Source of the DNA: JAEZAF01 sp964395665
Lineage (GTDB): Bacteria > Chloroflexota > Anaerolineae > Aggregatilineales > Phototrophicaceae
DNA length: 33,104 nucleotides
Reading direction: 5' to 3'
Assembly (NCBI GenBank): GCA_964395665.1
Contig: CAYNDH010000031.1
Location: forward strand, 1-33,104
Part shown: piece after piece, positions 8,339 through 15,669 of the stretch
Position numbering within the stretch: position 1 is the first letter of the stretch
Layout of the letters: every line of letters begins with the position of its first letter
Translations under genes and position numbers: made by a program
Notes under the pieces: model-generated
Told to the model about the DNA's origin: nothing
Database searches by the model: none
The model's input: the letters and a program-made list of their open reading frames with translations, nothing else

Positions 8339-9686
8339 TTCGACCAGCTTCAGCGCGGCGGACAGCACCGATCCGGGGCTGGACCTTGAGTCCCCGTGCA
8401 GGCTGTGTGGTGGAGATGCGCTGTGCGGTGGGCTGGGCGTGATCCGTTATAACGTGCAGGTCGGCGATCCGCGCTTCGGCAAGCTGTACCGCTGCCCACA
8501 CTATCCCGTAGAGAGCGATCAGGAACGCCAGATGAAGCTGCGCAAGCTGAGTAATCTGGGCGCGTTCGTCGAAAAATCGTTCGAGAGCTTCTCCACCGAC
8601 TCCCCGATGTTTACCGCTGTCGAGCAGCAGTCACTGCGGACAGCGCTGGACATCGCGCTCAAATTCGCTGAAAAGCCGGAAGGCTGGCTGCTGCTGGAAG
8701 GCAGTTACGGCGTCGGCAAAACGCATCTGGCGGCAGCGATTGCGAATCGTCGGCTTCAGTTCGGGGATGCCGTGCTGTTCATCACCTCACCGGACCTGCT
8801 CGATCATCTGCGGGCGACCTATGCGCCGGACAGTGACGCCACCTACGATTCGACCTTCGACCGTGTGCGCAACACGCCGCTGCTGATTCTGGACGATCTC
8901 GGCGTCGAGAATCCGAGTCCGTGGGCGCAGGAAAAGCTGTTCCAGCTTCTGAATCACCGTTACAACTATAAACTGCCGACGGTCATCACAACCAATGCCG
9001 CCGTCGAGAAGCTCGACGCCCGTATCCGCAGCCGTCTGCTGGATAACAGCCACACGCACCGCGTGATGATCACCGCACCGGATCACCGTACACAGCGCAT
9101 TGAGGAACGCTTTCAGCTTTCGTCATCCCTGCCGCTGTACGCGCACATGACCTTCCAGGATTTCGATCCGTTCGTGAACACCACACCGGAAGAAGCGCAG
9201 AACCTCAAGCGCGGCGCGGAGATCGCATGGAATTACGCCCACGATTTCCGTGATCGCTGGCTGCTGATCGGTGGCAGTTACGGCGTCGGCAAAACGCATC
9301 TGGCGGCGGCCATTGCCAATGCTGCCCGTGGTGTGCTGCGCCTGCCGGAACAGATCATGTTCATCACCGTGCCGGACCTGATCGATTATCTCAAGAACAC
9401 CTTCGGACCGGATGCCAATGTCAGTTTCGAGCAGCGCTTCCAGCAGATTAAAAATGTACCGCTGCTGGTGCTGGATGATCTGGGGACAGAGGCATCAAGC
9501 GCATGGGCGAAGGAAAAGCTGTTCCAGTTGATCGATTACCGCTATATCACGCGCAAATCGACGGTCTTTACCACCTCCAAAACATTTGAGAGCCTTGACC
9601 CGCGAGTGTGTACGCGCCTGCTGGATAAGCGTCTGTGCACCGGCTTTGAGATCAAGGCACGCAGCTACACCGAGCGCAATCGGTGA
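8244..9686 (+). CDS. Tandem DnaC/IstB-type AAA+ ATPase with zinc finger
   Basis: A 480-residue protein with two complete helicase-loader-type AAA+ modules. Module 1 has Walker A GSYGVGKTH near residue 153, Walker B LLILDDLG near 212 and RSRLLD; module 2 has the same Walker A near 344, LLVLDDLG near 409 and CTRLLD. The N-terminal 90 residues are a disordered Ser/Thr-rich stretch and a Cys-rich finger (C52, C55, C61, C84). Known DnaC and DnaI loaders carry one ATPase domain, so the duplication is unusual. AGGAAGGT sits 4 bases before the ATG, so the start and the 95-base overlap with the DnaD-like gene look real. Position next to dnaB and dnaD suggests a DnaB loader; that role is inferred. Confidence 0.85.
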   Translation: MKPTRDILDRLMMEQQTNGPSSGNTPITSNGDSTSFSAADSTDPGLDLESPCRLCGGDALCGGLGVIRYNVQVGDPRFGKLYRCPHYPVESDQERQMKLRKLSNLGAFVEKSFESFSTDSPMFTAVEQQSLRTALDIALKFAEKPEGWLLLEGSYGVGKTHLAAAIANRRLQFGDAVLFITSPDLLDHLRATYAPDSDATYDSTFDRVRNTPLLILDDLGVENPSPWAQEKLFQLLNHRYNYKLPTVITTNAAVEKLDARIRSRLLDNSHTHRVMITAPDHRTQRIEERFQLSSSLPLYAHMTFQDFDPFVNTTPEEAQNLKRGAEIAWNYAHDFRDRWLLIGGSYGVGKTHLAAAIANAARGVLRLPEQIMFITVPDLIDYLKNTFGPDANVSFEQRFQQIKNVPLLVLDDLGTEASSAWAKEKLFQLIDYRYITRKSTVFTTSKTFESLDPRVCTRLLDKRLCTGFEIKARSYTERNR

Positions 9687-9694
9687 GGGAAAAG

Positions 9695-9828
9695 GGAAAC
9701 CTCACCCCTCAATCCCCTCTCGGCGCGATAGGACTGCGCGGCGGAGAGGGGACGTAAAGAGCTGCTATGACTTGTATTTATCCCCTCAACCAACTTGGCG
9801 AGGGGCAGGGGGTGCTTACGAGGGTAGG
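9695..9828. repeat. CCTCACCC-type dispersed repeat with two hairpins
   Basis: Right after the double-ATPase stop codon, tcccctctc at 9713-9721 pairs with gagagggga at 9744-9752, and cccctc at 9782-9787 pairs with gagggg at 9800-9805. The cctcacccc opening at 9700 and the gggtaggta near the end match the element between dnaB and the DnaD-like gene. It is non-coding. The first hairpin could also act to end transcription, but no T run follows. Confidence 0.6.
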
Positions 9829-9842
9829 TATTGGATAGATGT

Positions 9843-9926
9843 AGGGTCGGGATTCTTCCCGACCCTGTGTACCACCGACGGACGCCCCGGACATGCAAGC
9901 ATGTGTGGCGTCCCTTGTGGCCGGGG
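9843..9926. repeat. GTAGGGTCGGGA palindrome cluster
   Basis: Four inverted pairs lie close together: agggtcggga (9843-9852) with tcccgaccct (9857-9866); ggacgcc (9880-9886) with ggcgtcc (9907-9913); ccccgg (9885-9890) with ccgggg (9921-9926); and acatgc (9891-9896) with gcatgt (9899-9904). The 15-mer gacatgcaagcatgt occurs again at 13599-13613, and the gtcggga/tcccgac hairpin again at 15601-15620. Together with the preceding repeat it fills most of the gene-free gap 9687-10031, where I see no gene. Confidence 0.65.
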
Positions 9927-10031
9927 ATAGCGGGCTTTCACCCTCACCACTTCCATCTTATCTCATCAGATGCACGTGCAGGGCGCGCAGGGTATACTTG
10001 AGCTTTGATGTCAGGCAAGTGTCGTTGGAAG

Positions 10032-10961
10032 ATGACCGTCTTAACTGTTACCCCTTATGAACCCCGTCACAGGCAGAAGATTCTCGACCTGTTTTATCGT
10101 GCCTATCAGGTGCATCTGCATCTGGACTGGTACACCGCCGAACAGTGGCTGGATCGTACCAGTGAGATTATCCGGCTGGCATGGGATGACCGTACACTGG
10201 TCGGCGTAATCGGGGCCGCACAACCGCTGAATGCGACCAGTTGGATGCGCCTGCTGATGCTGCGCGATCGTGCATCGGCCCGCACCGTCCTGCTGGCATT
10301 GTGGGAAAGCACGCGCCGGGTACTGGCGCAGGCCGGTGTGCGCTCGGTGTGGCTGCTGCTTTCCAACGAAAGCCTTACAGATGAAGTGCGCGCCATGGGC
10401 TTCGCGCAGGACGAATGGGTGATCACCCTGCGCCGCCATGGGTTGGACTTCCCGGAACCGCTGACAACCGCTGTCGAACTGCGCCCACTTGAACTGGACG
10501 AAATCAAACAGGTGACAGCAGTCGATCAGACGGCCTTCGCCCCACCGTGGCAGCTTTCGGCAGCCGATCTGTATCAGGCCGTGCGCCAATCCGACAGCGC
10601 GAAGTGTGCATGGCTGAATGGTGAAATCATCGGCTATCAGCTCAGCACCCGCTACCGCGAATCCGGACATCTGGCGCGGCTGGCGGTGCTCCCTCACTAT
10701 CAGGGACAAGGCATCGGCGGCGCACTGATCCGTGATATGCTCGGCGGCTTCCTGCGGCGGCATGTTATGACCGTCACCGTCAACACCCAGCAGACCAATA
10801 TACAATCTCAGCGCCTGTACGAGTATTATGGGTTCGAACGGAATCACTTTGATTTACCGGTATGGAAGATCGAGCTGGACGCGCCTGATGAAGCCGATCA
10901 GTCGGGCCGGGCTGATCCTTCTGTGCCTTCTGGAAACGGTCAGATCACTGACCCGGAATAA
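10032..10961 (+). CDS. Double GNAT-domain N-acetyltransferase
   Basis: A 309-residue protein with two GNAT folds. The N-terminal half (residues about 1-140) keeps the fold pattern but has no clear acetyl-CoA loop. The C-terminal half (about 145-285) has LARLAVLPHYQGQGIGGALI, the acetyl-CoA pyrophosphate loop (Q/R-x-x-G-x-G/A), and the RLYEYYGF motif typical of active GNATs. The last 25 residues are polar and look disordered. The frame opens earlier at 10005, but the ATG at 10032 begins the conserved part (MTVLTVTPYEP) and has GGAAG just upstream. It lies 18 bases before the reductoisomerase-like gene, probably in one operon. The substrate is unknown. Confidence 0.8.
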   Translation: MTVLTVTPYEPRHRQKILDLFYRAYQVHLHLDWYTAEQWLDRTSEIIRLAWDDRTLVGVIGAAQPLNATSWMRLLMLRDRASARTVLLALWESTRRVLAQAGVRSVWLLLSNESLTDEVRAMGFAQDEWVITLRRHGLDFPEPLTTAVELRPLELDEIKQVTAVDQTAFAPPWQLSAADLYQAVRQSDSAKCAWLNGEIIGYQLSTRYRESGHLARLAVLPHYQGQGIGGALIRDMLGGFLRRHVMTVTVNTQQTNIQSQRLYEYYGFERNHFDLPVWKIELDAPDEADQSGRADPSVPSGNGQITDPE

Positions 10962-10979
10962 GCATAAGGCAAACCAGCG

Positions 10980-11978
10980 ATGACAGTCTCTTATCATGAA
11001 AGCGATGCCAATCTTGCACGGCTTGACGGGAAGACCGTCGGCGTGGTCGGATATGGCGAAATCGGGCAGGCGTTTGCCCTCAATCTGCGTGACAGCGGCG
11101 TGTCGGTGATCGTCGCGCCAGCCGATGCCAGCGAAGCAGCCATTGCCGAATCACACGGCGTCCCCACCTTCAAAGTCGCCGAACTGACGAAGCAGGCACA
11201 GGTGGTCGTGCTGACGCTGGTGGAAGAACTGCTCTCGAATGTCTATATCGAGTCGATCTCGCCCCATCTTCAGCGCGGGCACACCCTGATTTTCACCAGT
11301 GCCTATACCGTCACCTTCGGTTATGTCGAGCCGCCGCCCTTCATCGACTATGGGCTGGTCTCTCCACGCCACAGCGGACAGGAAATGCGGCGCAAATTCA
11401 CCGAAGGCAGCGGTGTCCCCGCCTTTGTCTCGGTCGGGCAGGACGCCAGCCGGTCAGTATGGGGGACGGTGCTGGCGGTGGCGCTGGGTGCGGGACTGCT
11501 GCGCTGCGGCGCGATTGAGATGCACTTCCAGCAGGAAGCCGAGCTGTCGCTGTTCATTCAGCAGGCGATTATCCCCGCTTTTTATCAGATGATGCTGGCC
11601 GCATCCAGCCTGCTGATGCGCTCCGGCTATCCGGCGGAAGCCGCACTTCAGGAACTGTATTTACAGGGACGGTTTCATGATTATCTCCAGCAGGTCGAAG
11701 CGCAGGGCCTGCTGAACACCCTTCAGCAGCATTCGCTCACGGCACAGTATTCGACGCTCAGCCGTCTGAATCGCTTTAATGAACTTCAGCTCGAACGGGT
11801 GATGGAAAATATCCTCAGCGGCATCCAGAAGGGCGAATTCGCCCGTGAATGGGCACGCGAATATGTGGACGGTCATCCACGGCTGACGAAGCTGGCACGC
11901 GAACAGGAAGCGCTCGAACTATGGGACTGGGAACAGCAGACCATCGACCTGTTGAACGAAGCATCACTCGAAGAGTAA
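10980..11978 (+). CDS. Ketol-acid reductoisomerase-like protein with altered active site
   Basis: The 332-residue length and layout match class I ketol-acid reductoisomerase (IlvC): a Rossmann domain with GVVGYGEIGQAFALNLRDSGV at 21-41, then an all-helical domain beginning near GAIEMHFQQEAEL. The catalytic set does not match. Against the standard numbering by eye, H107 is Ser, K130 is Arg (SPRHSGQ in place of PKGPGH), Mg ligands D190 and E194 are Ser and Gln (ELSLFIQQ), and E230 is not conserved. A normal Mg-dependent reductoisomerase reaction is therefore unlikely; an NAD(P)-binding paralogue with another role is more plausible. It follows the double GNAT by 18 bases and has no leucine or valine pathway genes nearby. 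Confidence 0.75.
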   Translation: MTVSYHESDANLARLDGKTVGVVGYGEIGQAFALNLRDSGVSVIVAPADASEAAIAESHGVPTFKVAELTKQAQVVVLTLVEELLSNVYIESISPHLQRGHTLIFTSAYTVTFGYVEPPPFIDYGLVSPRHSGQEMRRKFTEGSGVPAFVSVGQDASRSVWGTVLAVALGAGLLRCGAIEMHFQQEAELSLFIQQAIIPAFYQMMLAASSLLMRSGYPAEAALQELYLQGRFHDYLQQVEAQGLLNTLQQHSLTAQYSTLSRLNRFNELQLERVMENILSGIQKGEFAREWAREYVDGHPRLTKLAREQEALELWDWEQQTIDLLNEASLEE

Positions 11979-12158
11979 CCAGCGTCAACCAGCAGCATCC
12001 GGGCGAATACGTATGAAATACGAACATTAAGCACTTTCACACCCAGAGTATGTTAATATGTGAACAGCAGTAATCATGTTCTCTGACGGGTGTTCGCAGG
12101 CAAACCTCCTGATGCTATCAGGGGCACGCCCCGTGCGAAGCCGAGGTGTTCTTTTACG

Positions 12159-13013
12159 ATGTCTACCATAACACCATCTGAACTGATTGATCAGTTCATA
12201 CAGAATCTTGAAAGTAAGGATAAGGATCAGCAGCAGGCCAGCGCCATTGAGCTGATCACCTTAGGCAGTAAAGCAGTTGAGGCGCTGATCGCCGCACTGA
12301 AGCACAGGAGCGTCTGCGTCCGCTACCTGTCGGCGTGGGCGTTGGGCGAAATCGGGGATAAACGCGCCGTAGAACCCCTGCTGGACGCCCTGCGCGATCC
12401 CAATGAGAATGTGCAGGATTGGGCAGCCAAAGCGCTTGGCGAGATCGGGGATGAACGTGCGGTGGACCCTTTGATCGGCCTCTTGAACGATTCCAAGGCG
12501 TCTACACGGCGTAATGCAGCAGCAGCGCTCGGCTGGCTGGACGACGAACGGGCGATTATCCCACTGCTGAAACTGGTACAGGATGAAGACCCCGTGGTGC
12601 GGAGCTGCGTCGCGACGGCGATGGGCGCTCTGGGGGCATCCGAAGCCCTGAACGCGCTCCTGCCGCTGATGAAGGACCCCGATGCATGGGTACGCATCTG
12701 CGCCGCCAAGACACTCGGCAGAATCGGCGATCATCACGCCACCGCCGCACTGATGGAAGGTCTGAAGGACGATTCCGAGTGGGTGCGGGTGAACAGTGTG
12801 ATCTCACTGGGATTGATCCGTGATGGCAGCGCGTTTGAGGCCGTGATGAATGCGCTGGGTGACGCCAGCCTGAACGTCCGTCGTGCTGCCGCCGAAACCC
12901 TTGGGCGGTGGGGCGATCCGCGTGCTATTGAGCGCCTGCGCCAGTACATCCGTGATGACGATCCGCTGGTGAAAGAGACGATCTACGTCGCGCTGACACG
13001 GCTTAATCATTAG
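12159..13013 (+). CDS. HEAT-repeat protein (PBS lyase type)
   Basis: About 284 residues almost entirely made of roughly 31-residue HEAT repeats of the phycobilisome-lyase type, about eight units. Recurring elements are WALGEIGDKRAVEPLLDAL, ALGEIGDERAVDPLIGLL, ALGWLDDERAIIPLLKL, TLGRIGDHHATAALMEGL and TLGRWGDPRAIERLRQYI. Such repeats form a curved helical scaffold for protein contacts. No catalytic domain, signal peptide or membrane segment is seen. The frame opens at GTG 12090, but that part is a palindrome-rich leader, so the ATG at 12159 (MSTITPSEL) is preferred. The partner is unknown. Confidence 0.85.
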   Translation: MSTITPSELIDQFIQNLESKDKDQQQASAIELITLGSKAVEALIAALKHRSVCVRYLSAWALGEIGDKRAVEPLLDALRDPNENVQDWAAKALGEIGDERAVDPLIGLLNDSKASTRRNAAAALGWLDDERAIIPLLKLVQDEDPVVRSCVATAMGALGASEALNALLPLMKDPDAWVRICAAKTLGRIGDHHATAALMEGLKDDSEWVRVNSVISLGLIRDGSAFEAVMNALGDASLNVRRAAAETLGRWGDPRAIERLRQYIRDDDPLVKETIYVALTRLNH

Positions 13014-13063
13014 CGGAACTGTCTTACAACACTGACTCGCTGAAACACCGAATCAGGGGACCC

Positions 13064-13537
13064 GTGATTTACGAAATCCACCTGTATGTGCCGAAAACCG
13101 GTAAATTAACCCCTAGTATGCTCGACTGGCTGTTTGCGAACGGCCAGCGGCAGGACCAGCCGGAGATCTTCTGGCCGGTCCGCCGGATCAAACCGAAAGT
13201 GCTGGCCCGCCTGATGCTGAAGCTCGATCCCTATCTGGTGCCGGTGCAGGGGCCGGGGAATGATGTCGAGCTGCATTATCCCAATGACGAACTCGGCGTC
13301 GTGATGTATATCCACGATCGCGGCGTGATCCTGTTTTTCCCCTATATGGCTTATACCGTCTATTCGCGGCTGGTACTGGGCATCTGCTACACATACATCC
13401 GCTATCTGTACGATCAGGCCGCCTTCTGGAGCTTTGATCCACAGCTCGGTGTGATCTCGTATGCGGACGATTTCCAGTCACTGGAAGATACCGCCCTGCT
13501 GATGGACAAAATCATGCCCAGGCTGCTCTCATCGTAG
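13064..13537 (+). CDS. Conserved-looking protein of unknown function
   Basis: A 157-residue protein beginning at a GTG, 50 bases after the HEAT-repeat gene and probably co-transcribed. I do not recognise a family. The sequence alternates short beta-like segments (MIYEIHLYVP, DVELHYPND, GVVMYIHDRGVILFFPYM) with a Tyr-rich helix (YSRLVLGICYTYIRYLYDQAAFW) and ends with an acidic stretch and a short helix. No cysteine cluster, signal peptide or definite membrane helix is present, so it is likely cytoplasmic. The stop codon TAG is part of the GTAGGGG end of a palindromic repeat. Confidence 0.65.
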   Translation: MIYEIHLYVPKTGKLTPSMLDWLFANGQRQDQPEIFWPVRRIKPKVLARLMLKLDPYLVPVQGPGNDVELHYPNDELGVVMYIHDRGVILFFPYMAYTVYSRLVLGICYTYIRYLYDQAAFWSFDPQLGVISYADDFQSLEDTALLMDKIMPRLLSS

Positions 13538-13683
13538 GGGCCTGCCGACTTTGCAAGGGTAGGTATTTCCATTGTATTTCATGGAAACGCCGGACAACGA
13601 CATGCAAGCATGTTGAGGCATTATCCCTACAAAATACGCCTGTTGCAGGGCCGCCCGACAGGGCATCCGCCCTATTCCCCTAC
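13534..13683. repeat. Palindromic repeat spanning two convergent gene ends
   Basis: GTAGGGG at 13534-13540 is inverted as CCCCTAC at 13677-13683. The interior holds acatgc/gcatgt (13600-13613), shared as a 15-mer with the repeat at 9890-9904. Both convergent genes take their TAG stop codon from these ends: the plus-strand one at 13535-13537 and the minus-strand one at 13680-13682. No gene fits in the interior. Confidence 0.6.
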
Positions 13684-15542
13684 CGGCTGCCCTGACGCGG
13701 ATCAAGCGACGAGAAATAATCACGGATCACATCACGCAGCCCCAGCGGGATATAATCCTGCTCCAGTGCGCGGTTAGCGGCATTGGCATAATCGCTGAAC
13801 ACTTCGTTATAGGGCACCCGCGTGCTGCCGGTTGGATTCTGCTGGAACTCACCTTCCTGAATCGGGACATCCCCTTCAGACGAGTCAAGCTGAATTTCCT
13901 GATCGGGATTGTTCTGTCCGCCCAGCAGACTCGGCGCGTAAACGCCCTCATATTCGCCGACACCGCCGCCATCAGGGTTATTGTCAGGCTCTCCGCCTGC
14001 CTGCTGACCGCCGGTGACGTTCGAGCCAAAATCGCCGCCGCCATCGCCTGCACCTGCACCGGTCTGACCGTCAGCGCCGCCTTCACCACTGCCGCCAGCG
14101 CTGCTCTGATCCAGCCCCGCGCCCGTCGATCCTGAACCGTCAGCGCCGCTGGTGCTGCCGCCTTCCTGTCCGGTACCTGACGTGCTGGACTGTCCGCCGC
14201 CTTCCTGACCAGACTGCTCTCCACCCTGATTCCCGCCCTGATCCGACTCACCGCTCTGCTGGCCGCCCGGTTGACCGGACTGATCACCGGATTGATCGCC
14301 ATCACTCGATTGGCCGGACTGGTTATCCTGTTGTCCCTGCTGGCCTTGCTGTCCAGACTGCCCCTGCTGACCGGCCTGTGCGATCTGCTGTGCGCTCTGC
14401 CCAGCCTGCTGCGCGGCATTACTCAGATTACCAGCCGCCTGCTGACTCTGTTGGGACTGCTGCTGCGCCTGCTGTGCCTGCTGCGCGGCATCATCGAGCG
14501 CCTGTTGTGCGGCGTCGGTATCGCCATTTCGCAGCGCATCTGCTGCCTGCTGAAGTGTTTCGGAAAGCTGCGGGTTAGACTGCGCCAGATCATTCGCGGC
14601 CTGTTCCAGCCGGTCCGCCAGTGACTGCTGCTCTTCCTCAGTCATCGCATCCAGACCCTGACTTTCCTGTCCGAGTATCTCGCTCAGGGTGCTGGAGTCT
14701 GCCGCTGTGTTTTCATTCGCGCCATCCTGTAGCGACTGGCTGGCTGCGTCCAGCGCCTGCTGTTGGCTCTGTGCCTGCTGCTGAAGCTGTTCGGCTTCAC
14801 TCTGAAGCTGTGTCTCGACTTCCTGCACGGTCGCGAAGGCTTCTTCCGGTGTGATCTCTTCCTGCTGAAGGGTTTCCAGTTTTTCCTGAAGGGCTTCCAG
14901 CAGCGGTTCGCGGACTTCTTCAGTCAGCGACGGATCGACCGCCACCTCTTCCATGATGTCCTTGATCTCTTCAGCGGCTTCATCAATCGCGGCCTGCTGT
15001 TCCGCCCCGCTCAAATCCGCCGGGGCCGCCGGTGGCACCACCACCAGCAGCAGGGCCAGCATTGCCGCCAGCGCCGCCGCCACCATCCAGTCCCGCCGCC
15101 GCACTGAAAACGGCAGTGCTTCGGCCAGATGCACACGGCTGGCATGATCATAGGCATCCTGAAGCTGATGCGCGGTCAGCCCTTCATCGGAGCGGATTTT
15201 CCCTTCGATCAGTTCCAGCGCGGTCGAAACACGCTGCTGTAAGCCGAATTCACGGTCGAAGTGCCGCGCAGTCTGCAAAGGTTCCCGCCGCCAGAGCATG
15301 ACGCCGGTCATCAGAGCCACAACTGCCACCAGCACCAGCCCGCCTGTGATCAATACAAGCTGATCGTTAGCCAGCAGCGGACGCATCCGCGATACAATCG
15401 TCAGCACCAGCCCCACAGACAGCGCTGCGGCCAGCACACGGGGCAGCCATGTGATGATCTGTTGAAGGCGCGCCCGCCGATCCCATCGGCTGACAAGGCT
15501 GTGGAAATCATAACCGGGCGAAAGAGTCTCTAACGTAGCCAT
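13680..15542 (-). CDS. Membrane protein with long Gln/Gly/Ser-rich region (DUF4175-like)
   Basis: A 620-residue protein. Residues about 32-54 and 63-86 form two membrane helices and 150-170 a third, with QTARHFDREFGLQQRVSTALEL between them, a layout seen in DUF4175-type membrane proteins. Residues 175-270 are a charged coiled-coil-like region, then about 270-400 is Gln/Ala-rich and 400-530 is Gly/Ser/Gln repeats (QSGQQGQQGQQ, GGQQSGESDQGG) that are likely disordered. A conserved C-terminal end (VPYNEVFSDYANAANRAL, DYIPLGLRDVIRDYFSSL) resembles that of cell-surface proteins linked to MoxR/VWA clusters. It follows the ABC-2 permease on the same strand. Function unknown. Confidence 0.75.
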   Translation of the reverse strand: MATLETLSPGYDFHSLVSRWDRRARLQQIITWLPRVLAAALSVGLVLTIVSRMRPLLANDQLVLITGGLVLVAVVALMTGVMLWRREPLQTARHFDREFGLQQRVSTALELIEGKIRSDEGLTAHQLQDAYDHASRVHLAEALPFSVRRRDWMVAAALAAMLALLLVVVPPAAPADLSGAEQQAAIDEAAEEIKDIMEEVAVDPSLTEEVREPLLEALQEKLETLQQEEITPEEAFATVQEVETQLQSEAEQLQQQAQSQQQALDAASQSLQDGANENTAADSSTLSEILGQESQGLDAMTEEEQQSLADRLEQAANDLAQSNPQLSETLQQAADALRNGDTDAAQQALDDAAQQAQQAQQQSQQSQQAAGNLSNAAQQAGQSAQQIAQAGQQGQSGQQGQQGQQDNQSGQSSDGDQSGDQSGQPGGQQSGESDQGGNQGGEQSGQEGGGQSSTSGTGQEGGSTSGADGSGSTGAGLDQSSAGGSGEGGADGQTGAGAGDGGGDFGSNVTGGQQAGGEPDNNPDGGGVGEYEGVYAPSLLGGQNNPDQEIQLDSSEGDVPIQEGEFQQNPTGSTRVPYNEVFSDYANAANRALEQDYIPLGLRDVIRDYFSSLDPRQGSR

Positions 15543-15589
15543 AGCCGTTTCCAGTTCTTACTCAATGGCTTTTATTTATGACACTGTAC

Positions 15590-15625
15590 AGGGACGCCAC
15601 GGTCGGGAAGCATCCCGACCCTACC
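15590..15625. repeat. GTCGGGA hairpin repeat
   Basis: ggtcggga at 15601-15608 pairs with tcccgacc at 15613-15620 around a 4-base loop, and the flank reads ...ccctacc. It is a second copy of the hairpin at 9843-9866 and lies in the 127-base gap between the permease and the Gln/Gly-rich membrane protein. No T run follows on either strand. Confidence 0.6.
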
Positions 15626-15669
15626 TAAAACCCTGTGTCGCGTAACATCATGCATCCGATGCGCTCGTA

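Noticed and set aside
9695..9926. A CRISPR array or a small RNA gene
   Set aside because: The repeated pieces are palindromes of different sizes with no regular direct repeat and spacer pattern, and no promoter for a small RNA is clear.
10005..10031. An earlier start for the double GNAT gene
   Set aside because: The first nine residues are not part of the fold, and the ATG at 10032 has a better upstream purine stretch and begins the conserved part.
10980..11978. Annotation as a functional IlvC
   Set aside because: The fold and length fit, but the metal ligands and other catalytic residues appear replaced, so the enzyme name would mislead.
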